A stretch of 64,000 bases of DNA from the NCBI GenBank assembly GCA_938015415.1, contig CALLPK010000029.1, positions 1 to 64,000 of the forward strand. Direction: 5' to 3'. Positions 35,117 to 44,522 of the stretch are shown here, in pieces (positions within the stretch are counted from its first letter, which is position 1; each line of letters begins with the position of its first letter). The position numbers were made by a program, and so were the translations under genes. Source of the stretch: an uncultured Saprospiraceae bacterium (GTDB taxonomy: Bacteria > Bacteroidota > Bacteroidia > Chitinophagales > Saprospiraceae). The notes under the pieces are model-generated. The model was not told the DNA's origin, made no database searches, and was given only the letters and a program-made list of their open reading frames with translations.

Positions 35117-36556
35117 ATGAAATTTGAGTTAGATAATTATTATTTTGTAATTCTTTTCTTATTAGTAGGATTATCATTTGTGTATGCACCTGCTTATTCT
35201 GTCCAGTATGTGGCGTTTTTACTGATTGCGCTGGTTGTCAGATTTGCTTTAAAAGAGCACGAGTATTATTATATTCCAGCCATGTTTTTGCTGGGAACAG
35301 TAACCCTGGCTTACTTTATCCGGCCATTTGCTTTTTCGTATGATATAGGATTTTATATGTACGAAGATAATTTTCCGCTGAAAGATATGAATATTATCGG
35401 CGAGGGACTGACTAAAGTCGTTGCGGGTTCCGTCGCTATGTTAAGTGGCTTCTATCTATTCAGTGTTACGAAAAGTAAAAAAAAATACTTTATTGATAAT
35501 ACGCACGGAGAATATTTTTGGAATTACCGTAATTTGATCTTTCTGCTGTTGCTGGTACTTTTAGTGATAAAAATTTATCTGCATTTAGTAGCTGGCGTTG
35601 GGTTGAAAGGGATGAAAAATACATCTTCTCTGGCATTTCTTCTCAGGTTTATTCCAAGAGATTTACCGTTCATTATTATAGCGGTTTATTTTCTAAAGTA
35701 CAGGAAGCTGCTTAATTACAGTAGCAGAATTATACTGCTGTTTCTGGCTGGTGGTTTTATTTTTTCCGTTCTGATTACGGGTAGTAAGACATTTGTTCTG
35801 ATTTTTGCTTTGAGTTATTTAACGTACCTGCTGTATTCAAGAGTAAAAATTTCATTACTATTGTTTTCCATTCTTTCTGTCTTGGGAATACTGTTGCTGC
35901 CGGTTAGTTTTATTATCTCTATGGCGGTGAAATCCTCTTTTATTACGTCAGGAGCAGGGTTTTTTGATACGATAAATTTTATATTTTTCGTCGCAGATAA
36001 AGTTGATTCGATCAGTCTGATAAATAGTGTGACCCAGCGGATGAATGGTCTTGATGGTCAAATTGTTTACGAATTGATTTCTAATCTTAGTGCTCAGGGG
36101 AAATTTGCAAAACTGCAAAATGCTTTTGCTCCATCAGAAGTTTTTCTGAAGATTATAGAAAGCATGGTACCTTTCGTAAATATTTCTGATACTCCTTCTC
36201 TGGGAGTAGCAGTAGGATATTATGTACAAGAATTTGACCCGACCACTTCCTCCTATGCCGGCGCACTTGGTTTTTTTGCTTCAATTGAATTAATGGCTTA
36301 TGGAGTGGATATTTTATTCTTCATTTATCTCTTCTTTTTTGGAGCCTTAGTTAGTTTATATTTTACCGCAATCAATCTGATTAAAGATCCGGACCTGAAG
36401 TTTGTGTTATATTTTTCCGGCTGCTATTTTATTATGCATAGTCTTTTATCTGGAAATCTTGATATTCTGATATCCGTATTTTTAATAAAAATTGTTATGA
36501 TCTTATTTTATGCATTTTGTATATTGATTATGAAAAGTATTGTAAAACCCCGTTAA
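35117..36556 (+). CDS. Wzy-like oligosaccharide repeat-unit polymerase
   Basis: Hydrophobic protein of 479 residues with about 11-12 membrane segments and a large periplasmic loop in the second half (around residues 300-380). This is the pattern of Wzy/EpsG-type polymerases, which have little sequence conservation. Position between wzx, glycosyltransferases and modifying enzymes supports the call. It would join flipped repeat units in the periplasm. An O-antigen ligase is a less likely alternative. Confidence 0.75.
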   Translation: MKFELDNYYFVILFLLVGLSFVYAPAYSVQYVAFLLIALVVRFALKEHEYYYIPAMFLLGTVTLAYFIRPFAFSYDIGFYMYEDNFPLKDMNIIGEGLTKVVAGSVAMLSGFYLFSVTKSKKKYFIDNTHGEYFWNYRNLIFLLLLVLLVIKIYLHLVAGVGLKGMKNTSSLAFLLRFIPRDLPFIIIAVYFLKYRKLLNYSSRIILLFLAGGFIFSVLITGSKTFVLIFALSYLTYLLYSRVKISLLLFSILSVLGILLLPVSFIISMAVKSSFITSGAGFFDTINFIFFVADKVDSISLINSVTQRMNGLDGQIVYELISNLSAQGKFAKLQNAFAPSEVFLKIIESMVPFVNISDTPSLGVAVGYYVQEFDPTTSSYAGALGFFASIELMAYGVDILFFIYLFFFGALVSLYFTAINLIKDPDLKFVLYFSGCYFIMHSLLSGNLDILISVFLIKIVMILFYAFCILIMKSIVKPR

Positions 36557-36559
36557 TAA

Positions 36560-37690
36560 ATGAAAAACATTGGAATTGTAGGATGGAATGGTAAAATGAA
36601 CGCAGGAGACGATGCAATGACTATGGTGATTGTCAATCATTTATATAATAAATACGGACCGGAAACGGTCATTAAATTTTTGGCAGACAAAGACTCGCTA
36701 GCTGAATATTCAGCGGATCAATCAGTCAACGTCTCTGGATTTTCTGGTTATAATTTGGCATCTGCTATCCCAGGTCTGCGAAAGCTACTTTTAGGCTACT
36801 GGTATCCAGGCAAATTTGTTGAAAATAAAGATTTATTACTTTTCGGAGGTGGATCCCTTTTTCATAGTTCAGGTACTTTACAAAAGCACGACAAAGTATT
36901 ACGAGCTTTCAGAAAGACTAATCCTACAGGCACCGCTGGTGCACTGGGAGTATCTATTGGTCCATTCAAAGATAGCAGGACGGAAAAGGAAGCTAAAGAA
37001 GTAATTGGCAGCTTCGATTTTATCGTGGTACGGGATCAAAGGTCATTTGACTTGCTGCAAAAATGGAATCTGTCTTTGAGGACCGCATTAGCTCCGGATT
37101 TAGCCATTCTGGCTCCTCAAACCATGGATTTAGCCCGGCCTTCAAATCCGAAACAGAGTGATTTAATTGTGGGAATTTCTTTACGGCATGGTCATACTAA
37201 CAGTAAAAGGGAAGACCAGATTATCAACGCACTGAAAATACTTGATCGTTCTAATGGAATAAAAAAGATTAAATTATTTACGTTTTGTGAGTTGCCACAC
37301 GATAACGATTCTATAAGCAACAACCAATTGCTAAAAAAAATGCCAGCCGTACTTTCTTCAAAATCTGTCGAGATTCATTATTCTAATAAGCCAACTGTAT
37401 TTTATCAGGAGATACAATCCTGTGACTTTACACTTTGCATGAGATTGCATTCAGCCATTTTTTCTTATGCTACCAAAACTCCTTTTCTGACCATTCCTTA
37501 TCACCAAAAATGTATTGACTTTTGTAAAGACATTGCTCGGATAGACGAGGATTTACTGGTCTACGAAGATACCTCCATTGCTAAATTGGAGCAAAATATT
37601 GAATGGGTACTGAATCACGCTGATGATATGTTTGAAAATCAGGAAGAGGTCATAGCTTTAGCAAATAAAAACTTTAGCTTTCTCCCATGA
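36560..37690 (+). CDS. Polysaccharide pyruvyl transferase family protein
   Basis: A 376-residue protein with the family's opening (IGIVGWNGKMNAGDDAM), the glycine-rich LLLFGGGSLFH and the block MRLHSAIFSYATKTPFLTIPYH near the C-terminus. Such enzymes add ketal-linked pyruvate from PEP to a sugar, giving another negative charge. Starts three bases after the polymerase gene and overlaps the next gene by four bases (ATGA), so it is tightly coupled. Some members act as glycosyltransferase-like proteins, so activity is probable but not certain. Confidence 0.85.
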   Translation: MKNIGIVGWNGKMNAGDDAMTMVIVNHLYNKYGPETVIKFLADKDSLAEYSADQSVNVSGFSGYNLASAIPGLRKLLLGYWYPGKFVENKDLLLFGGGSLFHSSGTLQKHDKVLRAFRKTNPTGTAGALGVSIGPFKDSRTEKEAKEVIGSFDFIVVRDQRSFDLLQKWNLSLRTALAPDLAILAPQTMDLARPSNPKQSDLIVGISLRHGHTNSKREDQIINALKILDRSNGIKKIKLFTFCELPHDNDSISNNQLLKKMPAVLSSKSVEIHYSNKPTVFYQEIQSCDFTLCMRLHSAIFSYATKTPFLTIPYHQKCIDFCKDIARIDEDLLVYEDTSIAKLEQNIEWVLNHADDMFENQEEVIALANKNFSFLP

Positions 37691-38937
37691 AAATACTGTT
37701 AGTTATCGACTCTATTCCCTTCCCCGCCGATAATGGTAAAGAATTACCACTCGCTGAGATTTTTAGCCGGCTAAGTGAAGAGAATCATATTGACTTATTA
37801 GTCGTCCACAAAAAAGGGACAGAACCTAACCGGAATAAGTTGAAAAATATCCCTGCTTCTTTTGGTGAAGTAATGTTTATCAACTTTGGTATGAAAAAAT
37901 TCTCAACCAGAGTATCCGGAGAAATAACCGGAAAAATACCCGGTTTTTTTTCTAAGATCTTTGATATTGAAACGATAAAACAAACGATTGGTCAAAGAAC
38001 GTATGATCTGGTATGGACTTCTCCATTTGGTAATTTTGCTTTTGTAGAATGTTGTCTTAACCATGGATTTCGATTTTTTCAGAAAAGCTCTATAGGTCTG
38101 AATGATGTAAAAACAAATATGTACAGGGACTCTATAAACGAAGCGATAGGATTTGGACATTACCGTTTTAAATATATTGCTTACTGGCTTAGAAGTTTTT
38201 TACTGGCCAGATCAGAAGGGAATTATCTTTCTAAAGCAGACTTTGTACATGTTCAAACTGAGCAGGAAAAAAAGAATGCCTTACAAGTTATCGGCTCAAA
38301 AACTAAAAATACTACCATCATCGTGGCTCCGAATGGAATTAAAGAAGAACTACTGGATTGTTCGTATCAAGGCATCAACGCAAATAAGATATTGTACATG
38401 ACACATCTTTCCGGAGGCAGAAAACATGAGTCAAGATGGTTTATTACAAAAGTATGGCCGGAGATCAAAAAACAAATTTCCGGAGTCGAATTAATTCTGG
38501 TTGGGGCGCCGGCAAATGAAAACGACCCTTTACCTTATATCAAACAGGACCAACAGATCGTGCAGCTAGGATTTGTTGATGATCTTAAAAAAGTATTCAA
38601 TGAGGTAAGAATGGCTGTGATCCCCATCTTTCACGGTACCGGATTGATCAACAGATTGCTGGATGCTATTATTGCTGGTGTACCTTGTGTAGCAACCAGT
38701 ACAACGATCAGAACACTGGATGGACTTCAGGCGAATCATGATGTATTAGCAGCAGATAACGCAAATGATTTTGCCAAACAGGTTGTTCGACTTTATAACG
38801 ACGAAGACTTACGTAAAGAATTATCTGATCATGCCAGGCAGTATGCGGTACAAAGACCAAACTGGGAAGCTACAGCTATGAATATTTTTTCTAAAATAAA
38901 TAATGACTTGTCAACCGTTCACTCCTCTAATCAATAA
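37687..38937 (+). CDS. GT4-like glycosyltransferase
   Basis: A GT-B fold glycosyltransferase of 416 residues. The N-terminal acceptor domain opens with MKILLVIDSIPFPADNGKE; the C-terminal donor domain contains ILVGAPANENDP, then VIPIFHGTGLINRLLDAIIAG and VPCVATS, equivalent to the GT4 nucleotide-sugar site. Donor and acceptor cannot be predicted. Translation is coupled to the pyruvyltransferase gene. Confidence 0.85.
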   Translation: MKILLVIDSIPFPADNGKELPLAEIFSRLSEENHIDLLVVHKKGTEPNRNKLKNIPASFGEVMFINFGMKKFSTRVSGEITGKIPGFFSKIFDIETIKQTIGQRTYDLVWTSPFGNFAFVECCLNHGFRFFQKSSIGLNDVKTNMYRDSINEAIGFGHYRFKYIAYWLRSFLLARSEGNYLSKADFVHVQTEQEKKNALQVIGSKTKNTTIIVAPNGIKEELLDCSYQGINANKILYMTHLSGGRKHESRWFITKVWPEIKKQISGVELILVGAPANENDPLPYIKQDQQIVQLGFVDDLKKVFNEVRMAVIPIFHGTGLINRLLDAIIAGVPCVATSTTIRTLDGLQANHDVLAADNANDFAKQVVRLYNDEDLRKELSDHARQYAVQRPNWEATAMNIFSKINNDLSTVHSSNQ

Positions 38938-38967
38938 GCATACGCTATATCCTAAAACAGGTTATCA

Positions 38968-39738
38968 ATGATCAAAAAAATTAATAGAATCACTCACTTT
39001 ACAAAGGCGTATTTCGCGCTGAAAAGTGAGGACATTATATTGGCTTCTTTTCCTAAATCAGGAAATACCTGGGTTCGGTTTTTTTTAAGTAATCTAATTA
39101 GCGAAAACGAATTGGAAGGTAGAGAAATTTCTTTCAAAACGCTGGATAACATGATGCCTTCATTTGGAACGGCTACCATTTTTGAAAAATGGCCTTACCA
39201 ATTGCCCCGATTTATAAAGACACATCTCAAATATGGACCGTATCTCCATAAGCCAAAGAAAATTTTAATCATCCGGGATCCCCGGGATGTGATGGTCTCT
39301 TATTTTCATTACGTCAATAATTTGAAAATCTATCCCACCTTTGAATTATTTTCAGACTTTATCCGTAATCCGGACTTTGGACTGGAACGCTGGCTTCGTC
39401 ACTGGAAGTCGTGGGAATCGAATTACGACTACCTGATAAAATACGAATCGCTCAAAGAAAACGACACGGAGACTTTTAAGGCCGTACTCAATCATTTTAA
39501 AATTCCTTTTGTGGAGGAAAACCTGAACAGAGCAGTGGAGAAATCAAGATTCAAAAACTTTAGAAAAGTAGAGAAAAAATATGGTCACACTAAACCAGGG
39601 GAAGCAGGTGATTCTTTTACCTTTACAAGAAAAGGCATTGTTGGAGACTACATGAATCATTTCAGCGAAGAGGACCTAAGGTACTACCAGCAGTTTTGTA
39701 AAAAGCATAATATTCAAATAAAAGAATATCTTATCTAA
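38968..39738 (+). CDS. Sulfotransferase, PF00685-like
   Basis: A 256-residue cytosolic-type sulfotransferase. The 5'-PSB loop FPKSGNTW (28-35) and 3'-PB motif IIRDPRDVMVSYFHY (R103, S111) are textbook. RKGIVGDYMNHF near the end matches the conserved RKG...GDWKN region that closes on PAPS. This is the most canonical sulfotransferase of the cluster. It precedes a second sulfotransferase of another subfamily by three bases. Confidence 0.92.
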   Translation: MIKKINRITHFTKAYFALKSEDIILASFPKSGNTWVRFFLSNLISENELEGREISFKTLDNMMPSFGTATIFEKWPYQLPRFIKTHLKYGPYLHKPKKILIIRDPRDVMVSYFHYVNNLKIYPTFELFSDFIRNPDFGLERWLRHWKSWESNYDYLIKYESLKENDTETFKAVLNHFKIPFVEENLNRAVEKSRFKNFRKVEKKYGHTKPGEAGDSFTFTRKGIVGDYMNHFSEEDLRYYQQFCKKHNIQIKEYLI

Positions 39739-39741
39739 AAT

Positions 39742-40611
39742 ATGTCTAATAATAAAATAATTTTTTTGCATATTCCTAAAGCAGGTGGTTCTACTTTTCG
39801 CAGAATTCTGCAAGAACACTATTCTCCGGATCGTATTTACGAAATATCACGGGTCAGTATGCAAAAATCAATCGATGAGTTTATTAATCTGAACCCTGCG
39901 AGAAGAAAAGAAATTTTTGTATTGATGGGACATATGGATTTTGGCCTTCACAAATACCTAGAAGGTCCTGCCAAATATATTACCATGGTTCGTAAACCAT
40001 CTTCAAGAGTGGTTTCTAATTACCACTTTATTAAAAGATCTCCTTATCACCCCTATTATGATCAGATTGTAAACAATAATTTGACTCTGAAAGATTATGT
40101 TGAGAGTGGTATGAATGCTAATATTAATAACGGAATGGTGAAAAATATCGCCGGCGTTAAAACGATTAAGCCCGGAGAAGAAGATAAAGTTTTGGCTCTG
40201 GCCAAAGAGAATATTCAGAAATATTTTAACTTTGTCGGGCTAATGGAAAAATTTGATGAATCATTATTGTTGTTGAAATTAGAACTGGAATGGAAAGGGC
40301 AACCTAATTATTTTAAAAGAAAAGTAAGCAATAAGAAAATTGAATTAACCAAAGAGGAAAGGCAAGCCATTATTGAAAAAAACGCGCTGGATCAGGATTT
40401 CTATGATTGGGCTGAACAGCGTTTTGAAGCGTTATGTCAAAAAAATCAGACGTATCTTACCAATGAACTTCCTGGATTTTTAGAAGAGAATAAAAAGCAA
40501 AAAGCAGATACTTCTTTTGATACCATCTACCAGAAGTATAAATTTCCAATACAGCTGATAGCAAAAAAAATTATTCCGATAAAACTAATAAAAAAAATAT
40601 GGCCGGTGTAG
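39742..40611 (+). CDS. Sulfotransferase family 2 protein (PF03567-like)
   Basis: A 289-residue enzyme with FLHIPKAGGSTFRRIL (IPKAGGST at 11-18) as 5'-PSB and MVRKPSSRVVSNYHF (82-95) as 3'-PB. IPKxGGS with RxPxxRxxSxY is the hallmark of heparan/chondroitin-type family 2 sulfotransferases that act on uronic-acid-containing glycans. Its stop is 13 bases inside the next sulfotransferase gene. Acceptor unknown; uronic acid or aminosugar residues made by this locus are candidates. Confidence 0.88.
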   Translation: MSNNKIIFLHIPKAGGSTFRRILQEHYSPDRIYEISRVSMQKSIDEFINLNPARRKEIFVLMGHMDFGLHKYLEGPAKYITMVRKPSSRVVSNYHFIKRSPYHPYYDQIVNNNLTLKDYVESGMNANINNGMVKNIAGVKTIKPGEEDKVLALAKENIQKYFNFVGLMEKFDESLLLLKLELEWKGQPNYFKRKVSNKKIELTKEERQAIIEKNALDQDFYDWAEQRFEALCQKNQTYLTNELPGFLEENKKQKADTSFDTIYQKYKFPIQLIAKKIIPIKLIKKIWPV

Positions 40612-41537
40612 CTTCAAAAGGAAAAACCTACCTAATCATCGGTGGTACCAGCAAAGCAGGTACCTCGTCGGTATTTTCTTACTTGGCGGCACACCCTGAG
40701 ATCTGTCCTTCGTTTATTAAACAGACCAACTATTTTTTGGAAGAATCTTATGTTCACGTAAGGCAAAAATCATTGTTTAAATACGGAGAAGAACCCTACC
40801 ATTCTTTTTTTAGAGATTGCAGTTCGCAGGCTACCATTTTTCTGGAAGCTTCGCCGGATTATTTATACTCAGAAAGTGCCTTAGAACGGATAAAAGAATC
40901 TATCAGACCGCCGGATAAATGTATCATAATATTCATTTTGCGTAGTCCGGTAACTCGTTTTGTTTCCTGGTATAATTTCGGTAAACAAATCAGAGCCATT
41001 GATGAATCGGTCAGCCTGGAAAAATATTTTGAAAAAAATATAGACTTACTGGATAAACCCGAAAAAGAAGAGGCATTTTACGCTACGTTAAAAACCGGTA
41101 TCTATTCTAATTATTTAGGGCCGTTCTATGACCGCTTTTCTTCGGATCAGGTGAAAACTTTTTTCTTCGAGAATCTAAAAGCAAACCCTGCCGGTTTTAT
41201 GAAAAAGCTGGGCAGGGAACTGGGTATTGACGATTCTTTTTATGATAGCTACGCTTTTGGAATTGCTAACAAGACGGTAAAAGTAGATAACGAAAAAATT
41301 GATAATGCCTACCGTCTGGTCAGAAGTCGTTTATTTGATTTTCTACATAAAAATAAATTTCTTTACAAGATTTCTGCACTTCCCCGAAAACTGGGAAGTG
41401 GTTTGTATCGAAAGATTAACACCTCAAATCTGCAAACTTCCAAACCGCCCGAAAATATACTGTTGCAACTGGAAAAGTTTTATGACGGCGAAAAAGAAAG
41501 AATAGCTGAATTTGTTAACAAGCCTGTTCCCTGGTAA
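40599..41537 (+). CDS. Sulfotransferase (heparan N-/3-O-sulfotransferase-like)
   Basis: A 312-residue protein with IIGGTSKAGTSSVFSYLAAH as the PAPS loop (15-24, with SKAGTSS replacing the usual QKAGTTS) and FILRSPVTRFVSWY as 3'-PB (about 112-125). HPEICPSFIKQTNYF after the loop is typical of this group, where it contacts the acceptor. It overlaps the upstream sulfotransferase gene by 13 bases, making three consecutive sulfotransferases from different subfamilies. Confidence 0.88.
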   Translation: MAGVASKGKTYLIIGGTSKAGTSSVFSYLAAHPEICPSFIKQTNYFLEESYVHVRQKSLFKYGEEPYHSFFRDCSSQATIFLEASPDYLYSESALERIKESIRPPDKCIIIFILRSPVTRFVSWYNFGKQIRAIDESVSLEKYFEKNIDLLDKPEKEEAFYATLKTGIYSNYLGPFYDRFSSDQVKTFFFENLKANPAGFMKKLGRELGIDDSFYDSYAFGIANKTVKVDNEKIDNAYRLVRSRLFDFLHKNKFLYKISALPRKLGSGLYRKINTSNLQTSKPPENILLQLEKFYDGEKERIAEFVNKPVPW

Positions 41538-41539
41538 TT

Positions 41540-42646
41540 ATGAGGATAATTAACATCGTTGATTCTGTTGATATTATTAATTTTGGTGTTTGGAATGCAG
41601 CCACAGCTACTGCTGATGCTTTAGCTAGTGATCATGGTTGTGAAGTCGAACTCTGGTATCCCGAAAGAGAACCGGCAAAGCCTATCAAACAGTCCGTCAA
41701 AAAAGTACTTCTCAGCAAAACCAGTATTTCGGAACTAGAACGACTGATCAAATTTAAAAACTTATCCCCAGATAATGATCTTATCATAACCCATGGCTGC
41801 TGGCAATACGCCACTAAATGGGGGGCTGCCCTGAAGAAGAAAGGATTCAAATGGGTTTATATTCCTCATGGAATGCTGGAACCGTGGAGCATGTCTCAAA
41901 AAGAACTTAAAAAAAGATTTTATTTCTCGCTGATCGAAAAACCCTTAGCTGTCCGCGCAGATTGTATCAGAGCGGTTGGTCAACCCGAATATAATAACCT
42001 CGTCAATATGTTTCCTCGGCATTCAAATATTCAATTTATTCCGAATTGTGTAGATGGACATGATTACGATTTATCGGGTAAGCTATATGGCGTGAAAAAA
42101 ATGTTATTTATGGGACGGTTGCACCATAAAAAAGGTGTAAGTGAATTGGCTGAAGCCTGGGTTGCTTCTAAGCTGAATAATCGTAAAGATTTTAAACTGC
42201 TGATCGCAGGACCGGATCAGGGGGAGTTGAAAAAAATAGAAAAAACGATCAACGGATCTATCAACGAAAATATAGAATATCTGGGATCCGTATACGGTGA
42301 TGAAAAAATCAGAATATTGTCCAGTTGTCACTATTTTGCTCTGCCATCCAGAAGCGAAGGATTTCCTACCTCCATAGTTGAAGCGTTAAGCTACGGACTG
42401 GTTCCAATGGTTTCCGATGGATGTAATTTTCCTGAGGTATTTAAAAATAATTTAGGCATTAGAGTCTCTCCGGAGGTTGATACAATCATAGCAGGTCTGA
42501 ATCAAATATTGGAGTTAGATGACGCAGAACTGATATCCAGACAAAAGAAAGGGATCCAATTATTTAAAGAAAATTATACAACTAAGCAAATAGCTAAAAA
42601 AGAAATGGATGTCTACCAGTCACTGTTAGTTAAGCAGACTACCTAA
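41540..42646 (+). CDS. GT4 glycosyltransferase
   Basis: A GT-B retaining glycosyltransferase, 368 residues. The donor domain shows MGRLHHKKGVSELAEAW and the E-x7-E motif SEGFPTSIVEALSYG, the strongest GT4 signature. HGMLEPWSMSQKELKKR in the N-terminal half is shared with capsule and colanic-acid-type transferases. Begins two bases after the sulfotransferase stop. Sugar specificity unknown. Confidence 0.92.
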   Translation: MRIINIVDSVDIINFGVWNAATATADALASDHGCEVELWYPEREPAKPIKQSVKKVLLSKTSISELERLIKFKNLSPDNDLIITHGCWQYATKWGAALKKKGFKWVYIPHGMLEPWSMSQKELKKRFYFSLIEKPLAVRADCIRAVGQPEYNNLVNMFPRHSNIQFIPNCVDGHDYDLSGKLYGVKKMLFMGRLHHKKGVSELAEAWVASKLNNRKDFKLLIAGPDQGELKKIEKTINGSINENIEYLGSVYGDEKIRILSSCHYFALPSRSEGFPTSIVEALSYGLVPMVSDGCNFPEVFKNNLGIRVSPEVDTIIAGLNQILELDDAELISRQKKGIQLFKENYTTKQIAKKEMDVYQSLLVKQTT

Positions 42647-42677
42647 TTTATATTAAATTTTATGAAAAACTAAACAA

Positions 42678-43421
42678 ATGGATTATAAGTCAATCTATTA
42701 CCCTGAATCTGCTTTAAGTGGCGTAACTCATTGTGATAGTACATTAGCCTTTTACATTGTGGTTAATTCATTAATCAAAAAAGAGGATGCTGTTTTGCTG
42801 GATCTGGGATGTGGCCGAGGTGCTTTTGAGGATATCAAAACCAAGGGAGATGAAGTAAGAGCACCCTATCGAAGTTTCAAAGGTAAAGTTGAAAAAGTTA
42901 TTGGAATTGATGTGGATCAGGGAGCAAAAGACAATCCTTCCATCGACGAATTTCACCTGCTCGTCATCGGACAGCCCTGGCCGTTAGCAGATAACTCAGT
43001 GGACATTTGCGTGAGTGATTATGTCCTGGAGCATATTGATGATCCGGATTTTTTCTTCTCCGAATTGGACCGGGTGATGAAACCAGGTGGACGAATTTGC
43101 ATGCGTACGGTCAATAAAAGAGGATACGTTGCACTTGCTGCCAGACTAATTCCTAATAAATATCACGCTAAGGTTACGGGTGCCGTTCAGGACGACCGGC
43201 TGGAAGAAGATGTTTTTCCTACACATTATAAATGTAATACCACTTCTAAGCTAAAAAGATTATTGAGAGATAATAATTTTGTGCCTACAGTTTATACTTT
43301 TGAATCCGAGCCTAGTTATTTTTCGTTTTCCAGAATTTTATATTTTTTCGGATATCTGTATCAAAAAATGGCTCCCTCTTTCTTTAAAAACGTCATATTT
43401 GTTTTTGGTGTCAAAAAATAA
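42678..43421 (+). CDS. SAM-dependent class I methyltransferase
   Basis: A 247-residue protein with motif I LLDLGCGRG (about 40-48), a second acidic strand GIDVDQ, and the post-motif ADNSVDICVSDYVLEHIDDP, followed by MKPGGRICMRT. This is the Methyltransf_11 pattern of small-molecule methylation. Within a run of sugar-modifying genes, O-methylation of a sugar or of the lipid-linked glycan is the likely role. A second enzyme of the class is at 62893. Confidence 0.88.
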   Translation: MDYKSIYYPESALSGVTHCDSTLAFYIVVNSLIKKEDAVLLDLGCGRGAFEDIKTKGDEVRAPYRSFKGKVEKVIGIDVDQGAKDNPSIDEFHLLVIGQPWPLADNSVDICVSDYVLEHIDDPDFFFSELDRVMKPGGRICMRTVNKRGYVALAARLIPNKYHAKVTGAVQDDRLEEDVFPTHYKCNTTSKLKRLLRDNNFVPTVYTFESEPSYFSFSRILYFFGYLYQKMAPSFFKNVIFVFGVKK

Positions 43422-43433
43422 TCATATTCTTAT

Positions 43434-44375
43434 ATGAAAACCTTCTCTCAGAAAATTCTATCTTCCATTCGTAAACATTTCTTATCTAAGATTTATTACG
43501 ATACAAACTCAGATTATAGAAACTCAATCCTGCTGGTATCAACAGGCCGTAGCGGAAGTACATTCGTTTCCAATGTTATCAACTATAAAAATGATCACCG
43601 AATCATTTTTGAACCGTTTAAATCTGATAGAGTACCGGCCTTTAAAGGCTTGAAATATCCAACTTATGTCGCCCAGGACGATTTGTTTAGCAAGTATCGT
43701 TTATCGGTAGAGAAAATTTTACGCGGTAAACTCAGGAATGATTGGTCAGATGGTCATAACAAAAAGCATATTGCTTCTAAAAGACTTATAAAAACAATTA
43801 GAGGTAATTTAATGCTGAAATGGATAAAAAATAATTTTCCAGAGCTTCCTGTTATTTTTTTAATCCGGAATCCGTTTGCTGTAGTGGATTCCTGGATGCG
43901 TGCAAATTGGGAGGATGAAAATGTCAGAACCGTAATTCTCAGCCAGCCCGAACTGATAAACGACTATTTAACGCCTTTTATTGAAGACTATAAAAAAGCT
44001 TCCGCAGGTTTTGAACTGTGCTTCTTTAATTGGTGTATTAACTATTTTATCCCTTTGCAGCAATTTAAAGGTGAGCAATTCTTTATTACTTTTTATGAGC
44101 ATTATATCTTGGAGCCAGAAGAAGAAGCAAAGCGGGTTTTTAACTATTTGGGAATTGCAGATTACGATCTAAAAAAAATTCTCTCTATCATAAAAAAACC
44201 TTCCCGAACAACAAGAAAGGATAGTCCATTATTTAATGATAAAGATATACTGAACCATTGGAAGCAAAGATTTACTAAGGAACAGATCGACCGGGGTTAT
44301 GAGATACTGGAACTTTTTGGCTTAGATAAAATATATGACAAGAATTCTATCCCCAACAAAAAAATTGTGATTTGA
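43434..44375 (+). CDS. Sulfotransferase-like protein
   Basis: A 313-residue enzyme with STGRSGSTFVSNVI (37-43 core) as 5'-PSB and FLIRNPFAVVDSW (R145, S153) as 3'-PB, a pattern close to carbohydrate (keratan-sulfate-type) sulfotransferases. The acceptor region differs from the other locus sulfotransferases. It ends the first tight gene run; 147 bases with an inverted repeat follow. Confidence 0.85.
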   Translation: MKTFSQKILSSIRKHFLSKIYYDTNSDYRNSILLVSTGRSGSTFVSNVINYKNDHRIIFEPFKSDRVPAFKGLKYPTYVAQDDLFSKYRLSVEKILRGKLRNDWSDGHNKKHIASKRLIKTIRGNLMLKWIKNNFPELPVIFLIRNPFAVVDSWMRANWEDENVRTVILSQPELINDYLTPFIEDYKKASAGFELCFFNWCINYFIPLQQFKGEQFFITFYEHYILEPEEEAKRVFNYLGIADYDLKKILSIIKKPSRTTRKDSPLFNDKDILNHWKQRFTKEQIDRGYEILELFGLDKIYDKNSIPNKKIVI

Positions 44376-44400
44376 ATTTTACAGACTAACGATCTTTAAG

Positions 44401-44513
44401 TAATGAAGTTGTTTATAAACTCCAAAATTGTCTACGAACTCAAAAAGAGGCTTGATTTGAAAATTTTTCTCTAGTTCTCGACTGTTTTTTGAATTATTAA
44501 ACAACTTCAATTA
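44401..44513. repeat. Distant inverted repeat between two gene runs
   Basis: GAAGTTGTTTA (44405-44415) and TAAACAACTTC (44498-44508) are perfect complements, extended by a few more pairs on both sides, with about 82 bases between. Located between the sulfotransferase stop (44375) and the acetyltransferase start (44523). It could fold in the mRNA as an internal attenuator or processing site, or mark an insertion footprint. Confidence 0.6.
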
Positions 44514-44522
44514 TCATTCTGC

